A stretch of 64,000 nucleotides of DNA, from positions 6,437,450 through 6,501,449 of the forward strand of contig NW_006921534.1 in assembly GCF_000340215.1 (NCBI RefSeq). Reading direction: 5' to 3'. A model generated the notes under the pieces. That model saw only the letters and a program-made list of their open reading frames with translations, was not told where the DNA came from and made no database searches. Positions 11,400-23,829 of the stretch are shown here, in pieces. How positions within the stretch are numbered: the first letter of the stretch is position 1; each line of letters opens with the position of its first letter. This stretch comes from Pseudocercospora fijiensis CIRAD86 (lineage: Eukaryota > Ascomycota > Dothideomycetes > Mycosphaerellales > Mycosphaerellaceae). The translations under genes and the position numbers were made by a program.

Positions 11400-14300
11400 T
11401 ATCCGTCGCCTTCTTATCGAAAAATTCGAGTCGCTCCCTAATATTACTATAATATCCGATTAGGTAATTTAGCCCTAGCTAACCGACGATTAAGCCCTAG
11501 AGTTCCCGCTCTACTTCGATTATTTCTAATATACTACTGTCGACGAATAGGGCGAATAATATATAGCTGTCTTTTACTCGCGTATCTCGATATAAGAGTA
11601 TTATAAAACGCGATATAAGTAGACTAATACCTAGACTTAGGACAGTAGTAAAAAAACCTACCTATAAGAGATACCTAATCGCCTATAGGAGAGTAATATC
11701 TATATATAGCAATTCTTCTATCCTAAATATAGATACGAACTCGGATAGAATCGTATATTCTAGGTCTGTCGTCGCGCTTATATAGTACCTATTCCCTCCT
11801 TATCGTATAACGACTAATTTGCGTCTACCCTAATTAAAGCCTAGGCCGATATCTAGGAGAAACTAGACAAGGATCGAAATATCGTTTATAATAGCTTAGC
11901 CTACGTATCTGCCCTCCCTCCCTAGATTTAGTAACTCTTTATCGACTTTTACGTCGTCTTACTCTATAAAAACGAAATATAGGCTACTATCTACCTCTCT
12001 AAAGAAGATAATAAGCCTTATATCGTAGAAGTTATCGCTATCGCTCGCCGAGCGTTCTCTTATACGATAAGGTATTATAGCGAAAGTAGCCTCTATTTTA
12101 ACCTTACTAATTCCTATAAGTAAGCCCTCGCTAACTTTTATAATATAATATAGAAGTCTAACTATTATAAACATTTTCGCTTTCGGCGCTATAAGACCCG
12201 CTCGAGCGAACCTAAATACGCCGACGCTATACTATATATACTAGTATATTTTATTTATTATATCTTCCCTAAAGTTCTATTTTTCCCTTCTATAATGTCG
12301 CCTACTAATAAAATTAACGACAATGTCGACGGCGAAGTCGCTAGTTAAGTAAGCGATAAAGTTAATAAAAAAGTTAACTATAGCTTTGCCTAAGTAATAC
12401 TAACCGACGAATAGCGCGAACTCTAGAATAAACTTAGCGACTGCGTCCGAAATAGTATTACTAAGACGGAAGAACTAGAACTATATCCTCTTATTTTATA
12501 GTTATTACTCTCTCTATTCTAGTATCTAATTAGTAGTCGTTAGTTCTACTCTCCGCTTTTTAGCTACCTCGCCCTTTATATAGTATAACCGTATTTAGGC
12601 GTATAGCGGGAGCTAAATAACTTTAATTACTATCTCTCCGCTATTATTTAGATAGGGCAACTTCTTGTATTTAACTACTTCTAGCGTTATAACTAGGGCT
12701 TCGACCGCAACGACGAAGTTTTAGAGGCTATTTAGTACGAGATAGAGTTACTCTTTACGCGAGAGACCGCTATCTAAGAAATTATCCGCTAGCGTAGTAC
12801 CCTCTTCGCCTTTACTAGTAACTATATATCGACTAATTAGGCTATCTAGGCCGCCGACGGTAAATCTATTTAATTTAGAGACGTCGTACTACGAGTTATA
12901 GACCTAACTACTCTACTTAAGTATTGCTATCGATAGGCGTATAAGATCCTACGGCGCGACCTCCTTTTCGGACTTCCGTATAACTCTATCCCCCTTACCG
13001 ACCTTTATAACTGCTCTAAAGAAACTACCGTCTACTTTAGCTTTCTCTAGGATAAGCGTAATACTACTATCGTTAACCTAGCTCGGACGTTCGTTATTAA
13101 CGCTATCGCTAGTAATCCGGCTCTATTATATTTATACTTAGAGGCCGGTTTAGATATACTCTACCTTAGCTCGGTAGTCGGTATATATAAGTATTATATC
13201 TAAAAGTTCCTTTAGCTACTTAGTATCCTTATATTTATTAGTAGCGGTTAGCCTGCCCGCGAACCCGAATTCTTCTCGGCGATATAGCGTAATACTTAGT
13301 CGGTTCGCTCTATTACTATTCGAGATAGATACGTTATAATTTACCTAACTTATACTAAGCTCCGTTAGAAGCTAAATAATAAATAAAACGTCTACTTCCT
13401 ATTTAAGCTCGGCCGCCTACTTATCGATTACCTTATATATATTTAACTATTTTGCGAGCTCTACTAGTATTAATCTAACTCTAGGTAGGTACTTAGTCCT
13501 TTCCTCTAGTCTAAGGACAACCTCGTCTAGTCGGATAATACTATAACCTAATACCTTCGTCGATAGACTATAGCCGCTAGCCTACCTACCTTCGGTATTA
13601 GCGAGTAGCGTTACTTCTCTATCGCTATCGTTAAGAAATTCTTTAGTAAGTTCGTAGGCTTTAATTAATCGAATATAGACGACGAAGATAACGAGGTCGA
13701 CGATATAGAGATAGCTATAGCTAAGTAGTATAACTATAGTCTCTATACTACTAATATTTTATATACTAACGCTAATCTATTCGCCGCGTCGTCTAACTTA
13801 TAGGATAGCTTAATTTAAAATAGGTACCGCGCGTCTTATATCTAGTCGAACTTCCTCTAGCTTCCTACTACTATTACTCGCTACTAGGGGACCTAGCCGT
13901 CGCTAGGTAGCTCTATTAGCAACCTCTTAGTACTCGAGAATAGTAGTCTCGCTCCCGTATTTACCCTTAATAAAGCCCTATAGTACGCGTACGAAATTAT
14001 ATAAAACCTACGGCTATAGTAGAAGAGCGAGAGTTAAGCGACTATAATATAATAGATTCTCTCCCTTAAGGCCTAACTACTCGTCGTCCTCGATACTAGC
14101 GCTAGGAAGAGTCTCCTCTTTATAGTTCCTTACTATATAAAAGATATATAGACTACTATACTTATCCTTCCTCTAGTTACTCTATAAGTTAATATACTCG
14201 CCCGACTTAAAGCTACTAAAGTGTTCTACGTAGTATAGTAACTAGGAATAGAGCGCCTCGCTTCCCTTATCCTAGTTAGCGCTAAGGCCGCCTACTTTAT

Positions 14301-17300
14301 CTAATTTATTATATATATATATAGCGTCTCGGCGTCTAGAACTAGCTCGATTGTATCTTTATCGACGAGTGCTATTTAACTATAACCGCGTTACCGTACT
14401 ACTCTATCTTTCGCTAATTTAGCTATCTTAGGTTAATTAGTACCTAGGTCGTCTACCTAACCGCTACTTTACTACTATCGATAGAACCTAAATTCCTATA
14501 GTATAACGTTATCGCCTAGCCTATAATAGTATAGTAGAGTACTAATCGCGCTAATATTATATATTGTGTTTCCTTATACTAGTAGGTATAGTTACTACTT
14601 ATAGCTATATAACTTATTAGAAAGTAATCTAGGGCGAGTATATTCGTACCTAGCGATCGTATCCTAGTATTCGTATATAGTCTCGACTACGCCGAGTAGC
14701 TAGTAAGGGAAATTAATTGCCTATACTTTACTGCCGCTAGTAGAACTACTAGCGAGAAAGAATAGCTACTCGACGCCTAGCTTAATAGTACTAATAATCT
14801 ATTTCTCGTCGCTACTCCTATACTTAGCGAAGGATTCGACGTACTATATATCTAGGCTATTATCTACGTCGGCCTCCTACCTTTACTAATATTATTTATA
14901 TAATAGTCTAGTCGCGCTAGGCGAGATAGAAAGCTAGTACTATCTTACCTTCTACTACTAACCGAACTAACTATACTAGTAATAGTCGACTAGAGTAAGC
15001 TTAGCTTCGATTAATACCTTTATATAAATAACGTTAGTTATATATAGTAGCGCGAGAGGCAAGCTATATAGCAATATACTCGTATAGGTAAATGTTTACG
15101 TCTAATTATATCTAATTACCTTAATAGTCCCTAATTCTGCCTAACATATATATCTAACCTAGACGATAGTAACGAGCTCTACTAACGATATATATACCGA
15201 CTAGTACTGCCTCTAACCTAGTCCGAAACGCCGTAGGCTTAGGCGATCCGTCGGTAGACTACCTATTTCTAGCGTATCTAGTAAAACGAAGCTAGTAGTA
15301 TAATATAGTTTGACCGTAACCTCGCTATTATCTAATAACTATATACTATCTACCGCTTCGTTAATTCCCGCCTCCCTGTATACTAATTCTCTTAATACCT
15401 ACGCGCTAACTTCGTAGTTACGAAGAAGAGGTAAGCGCTCTAGACTAAGCCGATCGAGAGGTACTATACCTACTTCTACTACTATTTCCCTTTTACTATA
15501 TACTAGGAATATAGCAAGCAAATACGGAGTTATTAATAGCTAGACGTTATATAGCTAGTCGCTATCGGCGTATTCTAGTCGCTATAGATAGGTCCTACTT
15601 AGATCTAGGATAAATTCTAGTACTAATTTAAAACGCTAGAGGAGTACCTCTTATAGATAACTTAGAGTACTATATAGGATAGAGAAAAGGCTATCTAAGG
15701 TATTTGTCTTTACGCTATTACTATCGAGCACGTTCTAGCTAGGAACGTTAAACTAGATCCGGTACCCGCTAATAACTATATAGAGTAGGAATTCTAGACG
15801 CTAACTATTTCGCTAGCTAGAAAAAAAAACAATAATATACTAGTCGTACTATTTACTTTTCTATCTAGCGAAATAGTCGGTACGTAGCTATATTATCGCT
15901 ATATTAACTCGGTAGTTAGGCGGGAGTAATAGTCTCTAATTTACTAACGATATTATTATACTAGTATCCTTATTAAATTAATAACGCTATAGCGTCGCTA
16001 CGCTCGTACGCTATAGTATAAGATATCTACCGACGTCAGAAGTAGAGTATATAACTAAATAGTTATAGCTAGTGTTTACCTATATCGGTAGACTGTTTAA
16101 GTTAAATATAGATAGAGCGTAGTTAGTCGAGATCTAAAATATAAACTATCTATATACCGAACTACTATTACTCGATATATTCTACTCTCTCTATCCTTAC
16201 CCTAACTGCCTTCTCGTCGCCTTTCGCCTATATTATATATTAACCTACTAACGATAAATTCGATAATATACTAATAGTATCGTCGCTCTTCGTTAGAGTA
16301 TTTCCGCTTATAGACTTATTATCTCTACTACTATCTCTACGATCTGTTCCTCTAGTACCTCTATACTTAGCTACTCTTTATTTATTATTCGCCCTTATAC
16401 TATCTAGCCGGCCGATAAATCTTCCTCTACGCTCCTTTTTCCGCTTATCCCCTATTTATCGTAGCCTTCGCCTAGTCTGCCTATTCCTCCTCTATTAACC
16501 TCTATTATACTATTACTTAATCTATCTATTACTCTCTTATTAACTTCTATTATACCCTTACCTACTATTATATTACTACCTACTAGTATACTATCTACCT
16601 AATCGCTAGGCCTATTAACCCGCGCCTACGTCGCTAACTTATCTAGTCGCTATTCCCCTATTTCTATCCTATAATAGTATATTTCCTATATAAATAAAAA
16701 CGCTATATATTCTATATAATATAACTATTTCTCCTCCGCCGAGAAGCTCGCCTAGTTATACTATAGAAGTAGTAGCGGTCGCTCGTATAACTATCGTCGT
16801 ATTAATATTCTATTACAATACTCGGCTATATTACTAGTCGCTAGCGCTAGCTCGGTATAACTCGCTAATATTTAGTAGTTAGCTATCTTAGTAGTCTTAC
16901 TCGTATCTACGCGACGGCTAGCTATAGAGAGAAGTTTCGGAATAGCGACGTACTCGAGTAGTTTAGTAGGCGAAATCGGATAAAGGTAGGATATAGACAA
17001 CCTCTAGAACCGACGTCCTCTTATATCTTTCCTTACTATATATATTAGACTACCTACTATATCGCTACTTTATCTATTATTATAGCCGATCCTACCTTAC
17101 GTCCTCCTAGAACCGTACGCAAACTCGATTAAATTTTACTATATCGCTTATATCTACGCGTCCGCCTCTACTTATCGTATACTATTTCTTTTATAATATA
17201 CTACTCGCCTACGTACTCTCTCTAGTATACTCGAATAGCGTAGTTATACTATACCGTATTTCGATCTAGGCATCGTATTTGAAATCCGCGTATATAAGTT

Positions 17301-17980
17301 AGATTTAATTTAATCTCTCCTCGTACGTTGTCGTATATTATCTATTATAATCTATTATATTCCCTCTAGCCCCTACTATTACTTAGGGCTCGAGCGCTAA
17401 TACTATAGCTCTCTTGCCTCGTATTTATACGTACTATCGATAGTAGCTAATAAAGTACTACTTACCCGGGTTATTTCTTACTACTAGTATCTGCTTTATA
17501 TCTATTATCCTAGCGAGTACGCTAATACCCCGACCGATCGATATACTAGCTTAGTTTCTATACTATCGTACTAACTATAGGCCTCCTCTAGTAGTTAGGT
17601 TAGATCTCGCTAGTAGAGGATATACTCGGTTAAGTCGGATTATACCCTATATAACTTAAAGTAGGTATACTTACTAGACAATCTACCGGTTTTTCCCTAT
17701 TTCGCGATACCTATATTAAAATACTAGAACCTATCGGTAAAGGAGTCGGCTAGATTGAGTATTATTAGATATAAGCTATTTATAGAGATCTTATATATTA
17801 ACCTACTTATATATATAGTATAGTCGATACTACGCCGTAGTACCGCTAAATATCGCTAGCTACGTATAAGAGGTAAATATATATAGTTATAGTACTACCG
17901 GAATTTCTATATCTAGCACTTCTATTATACGAGACTTAGGCGTTATATAACCTAGGGCTAATCTACTAAACGACGATTAG
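11400..17980 (+). pseudogene. RecQ-type helicase of the fungal telomere-linked kind
   Basis: This is a very large decayed gene. About 11430-12290 encodes an N-terminal segment, and its frame runs straight into the one containing ATG at 12295. About 12295-13830 is a conserved-looking region with a Ser-Gly-Gln-Pro-Ala-Arg-Glu-Pro-Glu core near 13250, which I recognise from the region that precedes the helicase in large fungal RecQ/TLH proteins. The helicase follows: Walker A at 14092-14112 (Lys kept, Gly residues mutated), DEC(H to Tyr) box at 14364-14375, a Thr-Ala-Thr motif near 14480, and motif VI Gln-Gln-Ser-x-Arg-Ala-x-Arg-Asp at 14901-14930. The C-terminal region is long and low in motifs. 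A frame change between Walker A and the DECH box maps near a TA-dinucleotide run at about 14310-14325. Two palindromes at 15803-15880 probably mark an intron. TLH-type RecQ genes are typical of chromosome ends in several fungi. Confidence 0.83.
15803..15880. repeat. Paired palindrome motif inside RecQ-like gene
   Basis: Two imperfect members of the palindrome family lie about 45 bases apart. The first reads CTATTTCGCTAGCTAGAAAA, the second TTTTCTATCTAGCGAAATAG. The outer arms are complementary (ACTATTTCG and CGAAATAGT). The placement resembles the intron-borne pairs in the SNF2 genes. Confidence 0.65.
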
Positions 17981-17990
17981 ATACTAACCG

Positions 17991-18056
17991 GTTTGCTAGG
18001 TAGTAAACTATATTGTCTATATTACTTTTACTAGCTAGTAAAATAGTTAGCACTCT
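17991..18056. repeat. Paired palindrome motif at 3' side of RecQ-like gene
   Basis: Two palindrome members are separated by a spacer containing ATTGTCTAT. The second is the perfect core TTTACTAGCTAGTAAA followed by ATAGTTAGCACTCT. The same two-part arrangement with the same spacer and tail recurs at 23756-23820. Confidence 0.75.
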
Positions 18057-18743
18057 CGTATTATAATTGCGGTTATAGTAGATACGTCTACTAGCTATAG
18101 GTCGTAGTATACTAACGCTATTAAGGCTCGAACCCTAATTACGCTATCTATCCCTAGATATAGCTCGACTATTATACCTCGCCGACTAGATTTTATTATA
18201 TATCGTCTATTAGGACGTCCGGTATACTATCTATACCGTTATCGTAGCCTTAGCTATCTTAGTCTAGTATATTCTTGCTTACCTAGTAGTCTACTATTAT
18301 CTAATCTAGCTATTATCGAGGCAATCCGATATATCCTTACGTTATAATACTAACGGACTCGTATACGGACTTATTAGGCTATATACTAGTTTATATATAG
18401 TTACTATATACGTAATAAAATACTACGATTAACTCGGTTACTATTCGGTTCTTAAAACTGTTAACTCGTAATATCGTAGAATAGATAGTAGTTAGTTCGT
18501 CTACCCGGGATATATGTCCGAAATTATAGTATATTTTCGAACGACTACAATTCTCGAAAATTGATTTCTCCCCCGATCGATTAGATAATAACGCCCTAAT
18601 CTAACTATATCTTTTATTATTTATCTACCCGAATATAAACCTACTATAACCGAGATAGTCCGAGCAAATTAGTAACCTTACTACCGCTAAGATTTACTCT
18701 AATCGTTACTAACCCTCGGGTCTAGCTTACTTATATATTACGC
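18057..18743. other. Stretch without recognised gene
   Basis: No convincing long frame or motif is seen between the paired palindrome and the LINE insertion site. It may be the decayed end of the RecQ-like gene or intergenic DNA. It is continuous with 23675 onward if the LINE is removed. Confidence 0.4.
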
Positions 18744-18759
18744 TCTATATACTAACGGC
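18744..18759. repeat. Target-site duplication of LINE copy 1, left
   Basis: TCTATATACTAACGGC occurs here and again at 23659-23674, flanking the LINE. The first few bases overlap the TATC tail ambiguously, so the true duplication is about 13-16 bp. Confidence 0.85.
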
Positions 18760-18794
18760 AGTACTAATATATCTAGAGAGATCGGCTAAAAAAA

Positions 18795-19910
18795 ATGGCA
18801 GCGAACAATCAGAGACGAAGGGAAGACAGTCAAGAAGGAAGGGAGGACGAATAGAAAGCACTATATACTAGGGTAGAGGAGGTGCTAAAGGCGGAAGATA
18901 GAAGAATCCCTAAGAGGGCATATAAGATAATAATCTTAGAACTCCTTAGAGGACTGAAAGCAATCTACAACTAGGCAAGCTACGTAATTACAAAGGTAGC
19001 TAATATAGTCGCAGCAAAGATTACGAAGAAACAATAGGAAACAAGCCTAAACTACCGCACCTAGGCAGCAGTAGCTAGTTAGGAGGCGCTAAAACCCCCG
19101 AGGACAGTAGTTAGAGTCTACATTACGGACCTATAGGAGCAAAAGGAAATCTAAGGACTTATAGGGAAAGAGATTATAGAAAGAATTATAGTTAAAGAGG
19201 TAATTAAGGCTAGGAACGAAGGAAAAGGGGTAATTAAGCTGTTTATAGTACAAGAGTAGGACAAAAAGAAGCTAGAAATATAAAAAGAATAGATAACTAA
19301 GATAGGGAAAATAGCAAAGGTCTCCTAACAGCAATTTATAATTATAGCCTACGGTATAATAAGAAGCTTTAAGGAAGAATAGGATATTAAGAGCCTATAG
19401 AGACAAAACCAAGCTATATACCTAGGCCTAAAGATTACAAAAGTGGTATAGATTAAAAGGAAAATCGAAGAGACTAAGAAGTAGTCTTCCCTAATTATCT
19501 AGGTAGGGAGTGTAGAGCAAGCTAATATAGTACTAGACTAGGGGTTGTTCTAGGACTATAAGAGATTAGAAACAGAGATATATAGAAGCAACTATAGGAT
19601 AATGCAGTGCTTCAAATATTAATACTATAGACACTTAGTAGCTAAGTATATAAAGACAACTAACACCTACTCCTATTATATAGGGGATTACTAGGTCAAA
19701 GAATGCAAAGCATACAAGGGAGAAGTAAGATATATATACTATACTAAAAGACACCCCTCTTAGGCGAAGGAATGCCTAGTAAGAATATAGGTAGCGAGGA
19801 AGGTAAAGGAAGCTAGAATCAATATACTAAAAAGATATACAACAAGCTAGGGCAGCTAGGTATAGAAGCAATCTAGCTAAGTACTATAAAAGAGGTCTAG
19901 ACAAGATAAT
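18795..19910 (+). pseudogene. LINE ORF1 (gag-like, CCHC knuckles), copy 1
   Basis: ATG at 18795 follows a short A run and starts Met-Ala-Ala-Asn-Asn-Gln-Arg-Arg. The frame continues about 370 residues with only Gln/Trp-type stops. A charged, helical N-terminal part is followed by a zinc knuckle at 19608-19649 (Cys kept first, second and last Cys now Tyr, His kept; spacing C-x2-C-x4-H-x4-C). Two further degenerate Cys/His clusters lie at about 19670-19700 and 19730-19775. ORF1 proteins of Tad1-like LINEs bind the element RNA in the ribonucleoprotein particle. The end is taken at the last recognisable stretch before the ORF2 leader and is approximate. Confidence 0.85.
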
Positions 19911-20093
19911 AGGTTTACATTTAGGGCCTTACTAGTATAAGAGAGTTACTAGCAACTAGGGAGACTAAGATACCTTAATATTGTAGGAAAGGAAGCAGGA
20001 TAGACAAAGCTTAGTCAAATATTAGTCTAAAGTAAGGGAAGACTAAAGGAAAACTTATAGGGAAATGATATAGATAAAACCTAATAAACATTG

Positions 20094-23000
20094 TAACATT
20101 ACTAAACATTATATAGTATAATGTCAATAAGAGTAAAGATAAGGTACAAAGGAGCTTCCTTTAAGCACTAAACCTAAAAGAACATTATATTATTGCAATC
20201 TAAGAGCCCTAGCTTAACCTATATATAAAGAGACTAGCAATAGTTAAAGACCTAAGATACTACCTAATTATCTATAACTAGGGAGCCCTAAGGACATATA
20301 TCTATATTAGCAAGGAGATAGATACAGAAACCTAGTAGGCTCTACTATAGGAGGATAGGGACCTAACATTAGTTTAAGTAGAGACATCCTAAGGTATACT
20401 CTAAGTCTACTATATATATAACCTACTACTAGACTTAAGAAGCAGTACCTAACTAAAAACCCTAGAAAGACTACCTAGAGTTATTTAGGGGAACACCTAC
20501 TAAATCCTACTTAGGGATTTCAACCTCTACTACCCTCTCTAGGGCTTAGACTTTACCCTAGCTTACTACTTCCTAGTAGGAAGACTAATTAATATATTAG
20601 AGAGGGAAGAAATAGAAATTGTTACCCTAAAGAGACTAATTACTTAGGAGGCAAGAGGAAGCAGTAGCACACTAGACCTATACTTTATATTACATTAGAT
20701 TAGGAACAGGATTATAAGATACAGGATCAACTAGGAACTAGAAGAATTATTAGACTACTTCCCGGTATAGATTGAGCTAAATATCTAAGCTAATTAGGAA
20801 AGGGAACTAGAGGAGAAGCTTAACTAGAAGGGTACCTAATAGGATAGGATTAGGGAGGAACTAGAAAGGGACTAAAAACTAGAGGAACTCTTAATAAAGC
20901 ACCTACTAAGGCTAGAGGATATTAACAAAGCAGTAGAAGAACTAATAGGAATCCTAAAACAGGTAGCTAGAAAGCATACCCTAGTAAAGAAACATTTACT
21001 ATACTAGCAACTATACTAGACTAGTAAGTATATAAGGAAGGTTAAAGCAGTAAGGAAGGCTAGGAGGTAGTAGATATAAACCTATACCTAAGAAGTATAG
21101 GATAACTATAACAAAGCCTACTAGGAAAAGAAGATCTAGATTAAGAAAGATAAGATACAAGAATAGAGATCTACAATAGGAATAATTATAAAGAAACTAG
21201 AGGAGATATAGAGGATAGCTAAATAGGCAAGGAGACCTAAATAAGATAAGGACATACTACTACAATTCCCGGATATTATAGACTAATAAGGACAAATATA
21301 GACTATAATAGAAGGGAAAGTAAGAGCCTTAGGCCAATACTTCTTCTATAGAAAAGTATAAGCAGACCTATTAGATATAAGGGAGATAGAACAAGAGACC
21401 CTACTACTAGGTACACTAAGAGACACCTAGGTTAAACCCGAAACTATTAAAAGGATCCTAAAGAAAATTCTAGGCAACAAGGCACTAGGAGAAGACAAGA
21501 TCTATAACAAACTTCTAAAAGCATATAGGAAGGGGTTAGCCCTAGCACTAGCTAATATCTTTTTATAAAGCCTAGTACTAGGATACTACCTAAGACTATT
21601 TAGGAAGTCCCTAATAGTAGTACTAAGGAAGCCCTAGAAGGAAGACTATATATAGCTTAAGGCCTATAGACTAATAGCCCTACTTAATATAATAGGTAAG
21701 GTGCTAGAAAAAATTATCGCTAAAAGGCTAATAACCTTTACCGAGGAAAGGAACATCCTTCCTAAAGGCTAGATAGGAAGAAGAAAGAAGAGGTTAATAC
21801 TAATAGCTATAGAACTAATTATAGAATAGATTAAGCATATCTAGTACTATAGTTAAAACTAGGTAGCAACCCTCCTCTCCCTTAATATCTTAGGAGCCTT
21901 TAATAATATCTCCTATAAAAGGCTCCTATATATACTTAAACAGAAAGCTATACTAAACTAGATAGTCTAATTTATCTAGTCCTTCCTATAGGAAAGATTA
22001 ATATAGCTTATTCTAGGTAAATTCAAATTAGACCTAATGCTAACTGAAAAGGGAATCCCCTAAGGATTAATACTCTCCCTAATCCTCTTCCTTATCTTTA
22101 TAGTAGACCTACTCCTATTCCTAGAATCAAAAAACACATTAGTATTAGGGTTTATAGATAATACGAACATCCTAGCCTAGTCTAAGACAATAGAAACCAA
22201 CTATAAGATCCTAGAAGAGAAGCACTAGGAGTATAAAAAATAGGTAAGGAGGTATAGAGCAAAATTCGCCCTAGAAAAGTACTAGCTTATCTACTTTAGC
22301 AAGGCTAAATCAACCTATAATATAAAGCAATCAATCACTATCTAAGGCTTTAAAACCCAACTATTAGCAGAGCTTAGGGTACTAGGGATCTAGCTAGATC
22401 CAAAACTGAATTAGGGACTATAAGTAAAGAAGGTAAAGCAGAGGGCAGATGCTAATATACAATCTATTAATAGGCTTATAGCCTCTATATAGGGGGCTAT
22501 ATTCGAGAAAGCTAAAGTTATATACAAAGCAATTATCAAGCTAGCAATGCTATATAGAGTACAGATATAGACAGCCTAGGAGAAAACACTAAAGAGGATT
22601 AAACAACTAGTTAGTAGGTCCTAAACCTAAAGCCTAAAGAAAATCCTAGGAGTATACAAAACTATACTAATAAGGGTAGTAGAAATAGAATTAGGGATCC
22701 TACTAGTTAAACAATACTTCAAGGGACTAAGATACTAATATATAGCAAAGACAATAGAATACCTAGCCTAACAGACTATCTATAAGGCACTAGACAAGAT
22801 AAAAGCCTAGTATATTAGGACTAGGAGGCGAGACAGACTACAAATAACTCCCTAGAAAGTTAAAGACCTAGAGCAATATAGAGTCTTAATAAGAGAAATG
22901 CTAGAGAAAGAGCTTTAGGGACTAAATATAAGGCTAAAGGAAGACAAACTAAAGGGAGAGAAATAAAGCCTAGCAGAATCAATTGCTAGATACCTATAGG

Positions 23001-23640
23001 AGTAGGAATAGAATAAAACACAAGTTAGACTAGGAACCCTAAAGGTACTAATCAAATTTAGTCAATATAACTACTAGCTCTATAAGGACCTAAACAGGGC
23101 CGAGGCAAGCCTAGCTATCTAAATCAGATCTAAACATATTGGATTTAGATCTTACCTGTTTAGAAGAAACGTCCTAGGAATTGAAAGCAGGGCTTACTAA
23201 TATAGCTACTAATCTTAGAACCCTAAGTATATACTACTAGTCTGCCCTTAATAGTTAGAAGGCAGAAGTAATTAGAGACTAAAAGCAATAGAAAGGGAAT
23301 ACGATAAGCTAATCTAGAGTAAAGAAGACCTAAAGAGGATAGTAAAGTAGATTATTAAACAGGGATTTATACAACAATTCGCACTAGTAAGGGAAACTAA
23401 GGAGTAGATAAGAAGGAAGGAAGAAGAGGGGGAAAGAAGGGTAGGGCAGTAGGCAAGGTAGTTAGAGGATAACAACTATAATACTAGTATACCCTAGAAG
23501 AAGGAGAACAAGGAAACAAGGAAGATTAACACTTATAAATAGGATAGGAGGGAGGTTTTTACCAACTAAGTTAGTTTCCTACCTAAAACAATATATAGAA
23601 ATAGACCTACATAGGCCGAAAGGCACTACAATAGGCAAAT
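20094..23640 (+). pseudogene. LINE ORF2 (endonuclease-reverse transcriptase), copy 1
   Basis: One frame of about 1180 residues with only Gln/Trp-type stops. The N-terminal endonuclease is marked by Ile-Gln-Glu-Pro near 20200 and by a former Gly-Asp-Phe-Asn motif, now Arg-Asp-Phe-Asn, near 20515. The reverse transcriptase has Lys-Ala-Tyr-Arg-Leu-Ile-Ala-Leu-Leu near 21660, Pro-Gln-Gly-Leu-Ile-Leu-Ser near 22060, and the catalytic Phe-x-Asp-Asp box at 22151-22162 (now Phe-Ile-Asp-Asn). A C-terminal Cys/His cluster ending in Val-Cys-Pro lies near 23200-23250. A Lys/Glu-rich tail precedes the TATC tail. The enzyme would nick target DNA and reverse transcribe the element RNA there. The mutated catalytic Asp and many stops make it inactive. 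Confidence 0.9.
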
Positions 23641-23658
23641 GAAATATCTATCTATCTA

Positions 23659-23674
23659 TCTATATACTAACGGC
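23659..23674. repeat. Target-site duplication of LINE copy 1, right
   Basis: TCTATATACTAACGGC matches 18744-18759 exactly, directly after the TATC tail. Confidence 0.85.
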
Positions 23675-23755
23675 GTTTTCTAGGGCAGGTTTTACAGATT
23701 ACCTCCTCCTACTACCGTATATTATATAGTAAATTATTAATAGTATAATGCTAAC

Positions 23756-23820
23756 TGTTTTGCCGCCTAGTAAACTGCCGGACTATTGTCTATTTTCCTA
23801 GCCGGTAAAACGGTTAGCAC
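23756..23820. repeat. Paired palindrome motif
   Basis: Contains GCCGCCTAGTAAACTGCCGG, a spacer with ATTGTCTAT, then TTTTCCTAGCCGGTAAAACGG followed by TTAGCACTCT. This is the same two-part unit as 17991-18056, and less AT-shifted. It lies near the 3' end of the minus-strand gene that follows. Confidence 0.75.
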
Positions 23821-23829
23821 TCTTATATA

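Larger units (their letters stand above)
18760..23658 (+). mobile_element. Tad1-clade LINE, copy 1, full length
   Basis: This is a non-LTR retrotransposon of about 4.9 kb with two reading frames and a (TATC)n 3' tail at 23645-23663, flanked by a 13-16 bp target-site duplication. ORF1 encodes a nucleic-acid-binding protein with CCHC knuckles. ORF2 encodes endonuclease and reverse transcriptase with a C-terminal cysteine/histidine motif, the layout of the fungal Tad1 clade. Both frames carry many TAG/TAA at Gln/Trp positions, so the copy is dead. CA and TG are commoner than in the flanks, which indicates later insertion or fewer RIP cycles. Three further copies lie at 26960, 40578 and 63060 on the opposite strand. 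Confidence 0.95.
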